Assembly (NCBI GenBank): GCA_003134555.1
Contig: PLBO01000042.1
Location: 38,040 to 102,039, forward strand
Length of the DNA: 64,000 nucleotides
Reading direction: 5' to 3'
Source: Actinomycetota bacterium
GTDB lineage: Bacteria > Actinomycetota > Acidimicrobiia > IMCC26256 > PALSA-610
Position numbers and translations under genes: made by a program. This document shows positions 7,851 through 14,651 of this stretch, in pieces; within the stretch, counting starts at the first letter, position 1, and each line of letters begins with the position of its first letter. Under the pieces are notes generated by a model, which was not told the origin of the DNA, did not search any database, and saw only the letters and a program-made list of their open reading frames with translations.

Positions 7851-8753
7851 CTAGTCGACGGTGTCACCGCTAGCTACACCACGGGCGGAGGCGGCAATGG
7901 CGTCCGCAACCCGTGCACGTGTGACAGCACAGTACTCGGGGTTCGTGTCGTAGCCAATCCACGAGCGTCCGGACAGAATGGCCGCTACTGCGGTAGTTCC
8001 GCTGCCGATAAAGGGATCGAGGATGAGTTCGCCCGGGTAGGTGTACAACTCGATGAAGCGCTTCGGCAGTGCGACCGGGAACGGCGCCGGGTGGTTCACC
8101 CGGCTTGCTCGTTCGGGCGGGAAATCCCACACAGACAGCGTCGACGACATGAAGTCGTCCCCCGAGATGTCCGACTCGCCCTCCACAACACGATCGAATC
8201 GACCCTTCGAGAAGCAAAGGCAATACTCGTGAACGTCCCGGATCACGGGGTTCGCCGGAGATTTCCAACTACCCCATGCGCAGCTGCCCTTCGCTCCTTT
8301 GCCCTTGCGCCAAATGACCTCGGCCCGCATGAAGTAGCCGATGCGGAACATGCGAGCCGTGATGAGGTGTGACAGCGGGACGTACGGTCGCCGTCCGAGG
8401 TTGGCGACGTTCACGACAGCCCTGCCGCCCGGTTGCAGCTTGCGGTATGTTTCGGCGAAGACGACCTCAACCATGTCGAGGTACTCCTCGAACGTCGAGT
8501 CGCTGTCGTAGTCCTTGCCGACGTGGTACGGCGGTGACGTCACCATGAGTGCAACGCTGTTGTCAGCAACCTGTTGCATCGTCTCCGACGACTGTTCGAA
8601 CACGTCGTTGACGACGATCGGCGGCGATATTGCTTTGTCTTTAGTCTCCTTGACACGCACGAGCGACCGCTCATAGAACGGCTTGGAGTCGTGGCCCTCT
8701 CGCCGGTTGACGCCGAACTTGGTCGTTCGTGTCGGCTTAGATTGTGCGACCAC
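7851..8753 (-). CDS. DNA methyltransferase, beta-class (N4-cytosine / N6-adenine)
   Basis: A 300-aa modification enzyme. The catalytic motif IV TSPPY is at residues 72-76 and the SAM-binding motif DPFIGSGTT is at 246-254. That order (IV before I) defines the beta class; SPPY favours N4-cytosine methylation over DPPY-type adenine methylation. The internal variable region, about residues 150-225, should recognise the target. No restriction endonuclease lies beside it. The partner is the 395-aa unknown protein. It may protect element DNA or be part of a defence pair. Confidence 0.88.
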   Translation of the reverse strand: MVAQSKPTRTTKFGVNRREGHDSKPFYERSLVRVKETKDKAISPPIVVNDVFEQSSETMQQVADNSVALMVTSPPYHVGKDYDSDSTFEEYLDMVEVVFAETYRKLQPGGRAVVNVANLGRRPYVPLSHLITARMFRIGYFMRAEVIWRKGKGAKGSCAWGSWKSPANPVIRDVHEYCLCFSKGRFDRVVEGESDISGDDFMSSTLSVWDFPPERASRVNHPAPFPVALPKRFIELYTYPGELILDPFIGSGTTAVAAILSGRSWIGYDTNPEYCAVTRARVADAIAASARGVASGDTVD

Positions 8754-8851
8754 TGATTCGGATCCTAACTGTGGAACGGCATCGGGCGGAGGATCTCAGA
8801 ATACGGTCGAGGTGAGACAGCAACGTCGGCGACGAGAGCGAGACTGAACAC

Positions 8852-9394
8852 CTAACCGGCTGGCTGAGCGGCCGCCGTTTCGTACTCGCAGACGTGGGCG
8901 TACCACGCTTCGATTGTGCCCTCGTGGTTGTAGAAGGTTCCGCAGTCGCATGCTCCGGCTGAGGGTCCATGACTGCCGGTCCCGACTCGGAGTTTCGGGT
9001 ATTCGCTCAGCATCGTGCTCCTGACTGTCGATGCGTACCACCGCTCGCCGCTTTGACCACGAGGCACTGCGTCGACGTTGAGCGCCTCTGCGATAGCCCG
9101 GTAGCTCAGACCATCGGCTCGCATGGTGGCAATGCGTTGTCGCACGTCCGACGGCACGGTACGGGGTCTACCGAGCACGACGCCTTGCGAGCGCTTGACC
9201 GCTAGCGCCGCCTTGGTGCGCTGTGAGATGAGCCGACGTTCGTACTGAGCGAACGCAGCCACGACGTTCGCCATCATCTCGCCGCTTGGAGTACTTGTGT
9301 CTACGGCCACGTCCAAGACGACGATGGACCGACCCTCTCTGGTCGGCTCTCCGTTGGCCGTGTGCGACCCCACCAGTGGCACCGAGGTCATCAC
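8852..9394 (-). pseudogene. Truncated serine recombinase (resolvase) remnant
   Basis: The visible protein is the C-terminal part of a resolvase/invertase: VAVDTSTPSGEMMANVVAAF, then ERRLISQRTKAALA, then a GRPR-linked helix-turn-helix (YRAIAEALNVD). The first ~90 residues with the catalytic Ser and the YxRVS-type strand are absent. The frame upstream of 9394 does not resemble them, and the neighbouring gene begins almost immediately. It is therefore probably inactive. It may mark an earlier insertion or deletion that assembled this cargo region. Confidence 0.7.
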
Positions 9395-9408
9395 GCTGAG
9401 CTGGGCAA

Positions 9409-10026
9409 CTATCCGTCGAGGCCCGGCGGGAAGCGCACTGCGCCGTCGTCATCCCAGATAAGCCAGCCACTCAGCGGCACCCCACTGGACTGCGCCGATC
9501 GAATGTGCCCAACGAGACGATTCACGACTGCCGCCTCGTCGGCCAGCTGTTCAATCTCTTCGGGCGTCCGCTTCCAGTTGACACCCTTCAGTCCCTTCGG
9601 GGTGTATTTGATCTTGCTGGCTATCGCCGATCGGTCGGGGAGCTGCAGCTCAGTGAACCACAGCCCATGAACGACGCTATTGCGTTCCTGTATCAGTCGG
9701 TCGATGCGCTTGCAGACGTCGTCGATGATTGGTCGATCAACATGGTCGATCCCTGAGATATGAGCAAGAATCGACTGGAAGCGGATCAGCAATGCGCCGG
9801 GTTGAGCTTCGCCCAGAACGATGCGGACTAGCGTCGGATGTGAGCCAGGGTCGTCCCACACCAGCTCGCAGATCGCCTGTCGGAGTCCGTCACACAGCCA
9901 TTCGAACTGAACGATGAACCGCCCAATGGAGCGATACAGGCTCCCAGACCACTCGTAGCTGCGTTCAAACTCCTCGATCGGATCGAGGTCGGCCATGGGC
10001 GAGCACGGTACTCGCTCAGTGCTCAC
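9409..10026 (-). CDS. Hypothetical protein with a HEPN-like RX4H motif
   Basis: A 205-aa, mostly helical protein. Residues 115-120 read R-N-S-V-V-H followed by GLW, in the segment IDRLIQERNSVVHGLW. This matches the R-X4-6-H signature of HEPN-fold RNases found in abortive-infection and toxin proteins. The surrounding helices fit a HEPN bundle, but similarity elsewhere is not evident. Start GTG 10026; an internal ATG at 9996 is an equally plausible start. No cognate antitoxin (for example an MNT nucleotidyltransferase) lies next to it. HEPN assignment is tentative. Confidence 0.6.
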   Translation of the reverse strand: MSTERVPCSPMADLDPIEEFERSYEWSGSLYRSIGRFIVQFEWLCDGLRQAICELVWDDPGSHPTLVRIVLGEAQPGALLIRFQSILAHISGIDHVDRPIIDDVCKRIDRLIQERNSVVHGLWFTELQLPDRSAIASKIKYTPKGLKGVNWKRTPEEIEQLADEAAVVNRLVGHIRSAQSSGVPLSGWLIWDDDGAVRFPPGLDG

Positions 10027-10097
10027 TTAGCCCCAACCCCTCTTGCCCCTGCCCCTGGCTGTCAAAGACCATCTTGGCGCATCGGGCGGTAGTCGCC

Positions 10098-10289
10098 TTA
10101 GCTTGGAGGGAGTAGACGCCTCACGTCGTGCTCGTCGCTCTTGAGCGCCTCGAACCGCACGCCGACATGGACGTAGGCGTCGATGCGACCACGATGAATG
10201 TCGCCAGCGGCATCCTCGTCCCAGTCGTCGACCTGCTCGGCTTCCATTGCGGCGAGAAGCCATGTGCGTAGTTCGAGCGGGTCGATCAC
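10098..10289 (-). CDS. Small hypothetical protein, 63 aa
   Basis: A soluble, acidic 63-aa ORF starting MIDPLELRTWLLAAMEAEQV. It is on the same strand as its neighbours and fills the gap between the lipoprotein and the HEPN-like gene. No domain recognised. An overlapping frame (10027-10263) is Arg-rich and looks like a shadow. Reality of the gene is moderately likely. Confidence 0.4.
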   Translation of the reverse strand: MIDPLELRTWLLAAMEAEQVDDWDEDAAGDIHRGRIDAYVHVGVRFEALKSDEHDVRRLLPPS

Positions 10290-10344
10290 AGGTCGAGATC
10301 GTACAACGACCTACTGAGTCGCCGACCTTGTTCGGGTCACGACT

Positions 10345-10863
10345 TCACGCCGGGCACGTAAGCGTCCAGACCTTGGTTCCGAGTTGGTCGGCAACGGCCT
10401 GCGTAGCAGCCAGGTAGGCGGCGGCTCCGAAGACGGCGACGCCGTCGGACGTTACCCATGTCACGATGACCCTGAAGTCAGCGCCGCTGGCGGCCCTGTG
10501 CTGCTCGTGATACCCGATACTGGCGTCGTCAGCGCAAATCACTGCCTGGCCTGCCGGGCCATTGAAGAACGCCATGCTCTTTGGTGGGTATGTCTGGATG
10601 TTCAGTCTCACGCCATCATTAGCGGTGCAACCCACTTCGCCGGTCGGTGCTGGGTAACCACTCGGCCGGTTCGTGAATGGGCCAAGTGCCGGGTTGGCGC
10701 ACCCGAGTGCCTCGGCCAAAGCCACGGCGTTGCTGGGTGCCAATGCCTTGGCGTGCGCAGCGGCGGCCTGTGCTGTCGGTGCCGAGTGACTGTTGCCACC
10801 GCATGCCCCGAGGGCGAGGACGAGCAGCAGGGCAAGCGTTGCCCCGATCTGGTTGGTGCTCAT
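10345..10863 (-). CDS. Predicted lipoprotein, unknown function
   Basis: A 172-aa exported protein. The N-terminus has a short charged head, a hydrophobic stretch and the lipobox LALGAC, giving a lipidated Cys near residue 21. The mature part contains further cysteines (GCANPALG, GEVGCTAND, CADDAS, and a C-terminal TLTCPA), suggesting two extracytoplasmic disulfides. No family recognised. Its position between the restriction operon and the HEPN-like gene is odd for a surface lipoprotein. Immunity against superinfection or plain cargo are both possible. Confidence 0.72.
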   Translation of the reverse strand: MSTNQIGATLALLLVLALGACGGNSHSAPTAQAAAAHAKALAPSNAVALAEALGCANPALGPFTNRPSGYPAPTGEVGCTANDGVRLNIQTYPPKSMAFFNGPAGQAVICADDASIGYHEQHRAASGADFRVIVTWVTSDGVAVFGAAAYLAATQAVADQLGTKVWTLTCPA

Positions 10864-10936
10864 GCTCCGCCCACGGTAGTTCCCAATCCGAGGGCCTCGA
10901 ATCTGCGGACCTCAGACGCAACTAACGAGGAAGCCA

Positions 10937-10981
10937 TCAGGCGACGGCCACACCGCACCCTTAGAGCGATTCGTCGCCTGA
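10937..10981. terminator. 10-bp inverted repeat downstream of the restriction operon
   Basis: tcaggcgacg (10937-10946) pairs with cgtcgcctga (10972-10981) across a 25-nt loop. It lies just after the stop of the last hsd-operon gene (11014, leftward) and upstream of the lipoprotein start (10863). It could be a factor-dependent terminator or an operator; there is no U-tract. Confidence 0.4.
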
Positions 10982-11013
10982 CCGACGCCGGTGTGTGACG
11001 CTGCGCCGAGTCC

Positions 11014-11919
11014 TCAACTCGCCTCGTAGCTTGCCATCAGCAGAGGCTTCGCTCGCTCCAGATTGTCGGGAGAGGACAGCCTCAGCTCAAGATCGCCGGT
11101 ACCGAAGTGTCCAACGCCTCGCACGTCCCGGCTGAATCCCGACTCAAGCGTCACCTTGTCGGGATCGACTTTCAAGTACACAAGCAACTGCTTCGTCTGC
11201 GGATGCACTTCGACGCACACAAAGTTCTTGATTCGCCGGAAGGCGAAGTACAGCTTCAACGTCTTCTTAGTCACATCGTCGCCGAGTGCGAGCAGGTACA
11301 CCTCCAACGAGTCGCACAGGTCTCGTAGCTCCACCGGTGCCGAGGTGTAGTACTCGCTCACGGTCTTGTACTGCAACGGCTTCGCTCCGCCTCCACCAGA
11401 GGGCTCAACTGCTCCGGTCGTGGCGTTCACGAGTTCGAGCACGAGGTAGCCCGCCTGGTAGTGGCGGTAGCGGAGCAGCTCGATGTTGCGATTGATCTGT
11501 TGCACGGCGTGTTCGTCGTAGCGGTTGAAGTCACCAGCAACGCAGAGCAGTCTTGGGCTCGTCCAGTCGACCTTGTCTTCGAGGTCCGATCCGAGCACCT
11601 TCATTGCCAAGAGCGTGAACTCGGCCCGATGGTCGAGAAGCCAGTCCAGGTAGTACAGGCCCTGGTTGATCACGTTCTCGTTCGTCGACCGCTTGTACTC
11701 GATGATCACGGGGCTGTTGTTCTCGTCGATACCGAGCGTGTCGATGCGGCCGCCGTGTGTCTTACCGGTCGAGTACTCGCTCGCCAGGAACCGTACGCCG
11801 AGGAACGAGTCGAGGTTGTGCTCCATGAGCTGTTGCAACGTCTTCTCCACGGCGAGCGGCCCGCCCGTCAGTTCGGTGACGCCCCCAGGTTCGAGCTGGA
11901 ACAGCTTGATGTCGCTCAT
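11014..11919 (-). CDS. PD-(D/E)XK nuclease-like protein with C-terminal DUF5655
   Basis: A 301-aa protein. The N-terminal domain has a NucS/DUF91-like PD-(D/E)XK pattern: GGRIDTLGID (D60), then VIIEYKR (E74-x-K76), then NQGLYYLDWL (Q86). The C-terminal ~100 residues (ELRDLCDSLEVYLLAL to the end) match the DUF5655 layout. It starts inside the hsdM stop codon (ATGA overlap), so it is the fourth gene of the type I restriction operon. It could add a second nuclease activity, process cleaved phage DNA, or act independently. Catalytic residues look intact. Confidence 0.78.
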   Translation of the reverse strand: MSDIKLFQLEPGGVTELTGGPLAVEKTLQQLMEHNLDSFLGVRFLASEYSTGKTHGGRIDTLGIDENNSPVIIEYKRSTNENVINQGLYYLDWLLDHRAEFTLLAMKVLGSDLEDKVDWTSPRLLCVAGDFNRYDEHAVQQINRNIELLRYRHYQAGYLVLELVNATTGAVEPSGGGGAKPLQYKTVSEYYTSAPVELRDLCDSLEVYLLALGDDVTKKTLKLYFAFRRIKNFVCVEVHPQTKQLLVYLKVDPDKVTLESGFSRDVRGVGHFGTGDLELRLSSPDNLERAKPLLMASYEAS

Positions 11920-13403
11920 GGCCCGGTCGACTTCTCCCCGTCTGACGTGCTCAGCGATTCGACGATCAGAGCGAACTCTGCCAACGCAGCTTCGAGGTCC
12001 TCGATGATCTCCGCAGCGATCACGGCTGGCGCTGGGAGGTTGTCGGAGTCTTCCAGTGACTCGTCACGGAGCCAGAGGATGTCGAGGCTGACCTTGTCTC
12101 GCTTGAGCAGCTCGTCGTAGGAGAACTTGTGGAACCGCTCCGTCTCGGTTCGATCGTGTCGGTTGTCGGCGTGGTATGAATCGATGAAGTCGGCGAGGTC
12201 CTCGAAGCGCAGCGGCCGGTCCTTCAATGTGAAGTGCATGTTCGTGCGGAAGTCGAAGATCCACAGGTCTTGCGTCCACGGATGCTCTGACGCTGGTTTG
12301 CGGTCGAAGAACAGCACGTTCGCCTTGACGCCTTGTGCGTAGAAGATGCCGGTCGGCAGGCGCAGAAGGGTGTGCACGTCGTAGTCGTGTAGCAGCCGCT
12401 TTCGGACGGTCTCGCCAGCGCCACCCTCGAACAGCACGTTGTCGGGCACGACGATCGCCGCTCGGCCACTAATCTTCAAGAGCGTCTTGACGTGTTGCAA
12501 GAAGTTGAGCTGCTTGTTAGACGTTGATGCCCAGAAGTCGTCACGCACGATCGTGAGTGACTCCCGCTGTACCTCGCCCTCGGCCGTGACAACCTGCGCT
12601 GAACTCTTCTTGCCGAATGGCGGATTGGTGAGGACCATGTCGAACCGATCACCGGGGTCAGACGCCAGCGCATCGTCCACGGTGATCGGGCTCGGCTGAT
12701 CGGTCGCACTGACGCCGTGCAGCAACATGTTCATCGCACACAGGCGAGCCGTGTTGTCGACGATCTCCCAACCACGGAACGCTTCGTCTCGCAGGAACCG
12801 CTTCTGCTCGGGATCAAGGTTCGGCGCCTTTGCTACGTACTCGTAGGCGGCGAGGAAGAACCCGCCGGTTCCGCACGCCGGGTCACAGATCGTCATACCG
12901 GGTGCGGGCTGCATCACCTCGACCATCGCCTTGATCAACGCACGAGGCGTGAAGTACTGGCCAGCGCCCGACTTCGTGTCCTGGGCGTTCTTCTCCAGCA
13001 GTCCCTCGTAGGCGTCGCCTTTCACGTCGGCGTCCATCGTCATCCACGACTCACGGTCGATCAGATCAACGATCAGCCGCCGCAGCTTCGCTGGGTCCTG
13101 AATGCGGTTCTGCGCCTTGCGGAAGATCACACCGAGCGTGCCCGGCTGACGGCCCAACTCTTCGAGCAGGTGTCGGTAGTGCACCTCCAACTCGTCACCA
13201 TCACGCTTCATCAACGACTGCCAGTCGAAGCCTTCCGGGACGATGGACTCACGACCGAAAGGCGGCTTCGTCTGCTCATCCGCCATCTTCAAGAACAACA
13301 AGTATGTGAGCTGCTCGACGTAGTCACCATACGACAAGCCGTCATCACGCAGGACATTGCAGTAGTTCCATAGCCGATCGACCAACGCCTTCGGATCAGA
13401 CAT
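11916..13403 (-). CDS. hsdM: Type I restriction-modification methyltransferase subunit HsdM
   Basis: A 495-aa N6-adenine methyltransferase. The N-terminal HsdM_N helical domain spans roughly residues 1-130, followed by AGQYFTPRALI, the SAM motif DPACGTGGF and the catalytic NPPF near residue 260. It forms M2S with HsdS to methylate the bipartite target, and R2M2S2 with HsdR to restrict unmodified DNA. It lies 18 nt downstream of hsdS and overlaps the DUF5655 gene by 4 nt. Motifs are complete and the length is typical. Confidence 0.95.
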   Translation of the reverse strand: MSDPKALVDRLWNYCNVLRDDGLSYGDYVEQLTYLLFLKMADEQTKPPFGRESIVPEGFDWQSLMKRDGDELEVHYRHLLEELGRQPGTLGVIFRKAQNRIQDPAKLRRLIVDLIDRESWMTMDADVKGDAYEGLLEKNAQDTKSGAGQYFTPRALIKAMVEVMQPAPGMTICDPACGTGGFFLAAYEYVAKAPNLDPEQKRFLRDEAFRGWEIVDNTARLCAMNMLLHGVSATDQPSPITVDDALASDPGDRFDMVLTNPPFGKKSSAQVVTAEGEVQRESLTIVRDDFWASTSNKQLNFLQHVKTLLKISGRAAIVVPDNVLFEGGAGETVRKRLLHDYDVHTLLRLPTGIFYAQGVKANVLFFDRKPASEHPWTQDLWIFDFRTNMHFTLKDRPLRFEDLADFIDSYHADNRHDRTETERFHKFSYDELLKRDKVSLDILWLRDESLEDSDNLPAPAVIAAEIIEDLEAALAEFALIVESLSTSDGEKSTGP

Positions 13404-13421
13404 GGTGAGTAGGCACCTCAG

Positions 13422-14651
13422 TTAGTTGGCTTGGACTTTGCTCGTCGCAAGACGACCGTTGAACGCATCGGCGAGGATCGACTTGCGAAGCACGGAAGAC
13501 CGACTAGATGCAGCGTCGAGAGCGAGGGAGAGCGAAGCTAGAAGGGAGAACTGTGCGTCCAGGGCAGCGACTACTCTCCGCTGTTCATCGAGTGGGCGTA
13601 CTGGGATCGTGAGAACTCTTATCCCACCCATTCCGAGGCGAGGTCGCCCTACGCCATGAACCTGCGAGGCGACACTTCGTCCCAGTTCGTGACGCTGAAG
13701 AGCGTAGTTGACGTAATGCGGATCGAAGTCGGACGAGAGTCGAACTCGAATGCAGTCAGCCTTGACGATTGCAGGCGCCACGCCGGGCGGGATCACACAT
13801 GACTTCGGGAGTTCGGTGCCGAGGGAAGCTACGACCAGGTCGCCTTCGACGACGGCGTGCTTCTTCAGCTTTGTGTAGTGCTCGACCGAGATGTGAGCTC
13901 GTTCGTCGATAAACTCTCCCTTGCCGATGTTCTGGAGCCGGATGACACGAGGCCCAGTCGGCGTATAGTGACTCGACTTCAGATTGGAACCGAACGGACC
14001 GTCGGTCATACCGCCAGGTGCGACCAGTTCCTCGAGCGACCGACGATCGTCGACGCCGTGAAAGGCGGCTGAGACGAGAGACGAGCGTTGTTCTGTGATC
14101 CGCCGTCGTACCTGTCCGAGCGATCCCTGGGCGTCGTCGAGTCGGGAGAACTGTTCTTCGATGGCGTCGACGATCCGCCGCTGCTCGTCCAACGGCGCCA
14201 ATGGGACGGGGAGTATGCGGAGATCTTCCTGGGGGAGGTGCCTGATCGTGCTGCCGGTTACGTACGGGTCAAAGAAGAGCCTGTCGGAGTAGTGCCGCAG
14301 AAGGTGAAGCAAGTACTCGGGTAGGACCGACTCGGAGGTTCGGATTCGATGAATCGCCTTCTGGAAAGCACACTCTTCAATCTGTCCTCTCCAGATTGCG
14401 GCTCGACCTACCTCGCCGCCCTCACAAACAAGCAGGTCTCCGTCTTGGAGCCGGAACTTCCTGAACTCCTCGTCCGTGAAGTCCATCTCTGGGACGTCAC
14501 TCACGTCGATTCGGCCCCACTGGACATTCTTGTTGCGGACATAGGGACGTGATCCGACGCCGGTCTTCGACTTCTTCGAGAGCATCTTTCCGAGTTGCGT
14601 CTTGGCGATCTCACCGATCGTCGTCATGGTCCAGCCGAGAGGGGTGCTCAT
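13422..14651 (-). CDS. hsdS: Type I restriction-modification specificity subunit HsdS
   Basis: A 409-aa protein started at ATG 14651 (MSTPLGWTMTTIGEI), which overlaps the hsdR stop by 4 nt. The longer in-frame extension lies inside hsdR and is Arg-rich shadow. It has two target-recognition domains, each followed by a conserved helical spacer beginning PLDEQRRIVDAIEEQF and PLDEQRRVVAALDAQF. This is the classical duplicated HsdS design, with each half reading one part of a split DNA site. The recognition sequence cannot be predicted here. Both halves appear full length. Confidence 0.93.
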   Translation of the reverse strand: MSTPLGWTMTTIGEIAKTQLGKMLSKKSKTGVGSRPYVRNKNVQWGRIDVSDVPEMDFTDEEFRKFRLQDGDLLVCEGGEVGRAAIWRGQIEECAFQKAIHRIRTSESVLPEYLLHLLRHYSDRLFFDPYVTGSTIRHLPQEDLRILPVPLAPLDEQRRIVDAIEEQFSRLDDAQGSLGQVRRRITEQRSSLVSAAFHGVDDRRSLEELVAPGGMTDGPFGSNLKSSHYTPTGPRVIRLQNIGKGEFIDERAHISVEHYTKLKKHAVVEGDLVVASLGTELPKSCVIPPGVAPAIVKADCIRVRLSSDFDPHYVNYALQRHELGRSVASQVHGVGRPRLGMGGIRVLTIPVRPLDEQRRVVAALDAQFSLLASLSLALDAASSRSSVLRKSILADAFNGRLATSKVQAN

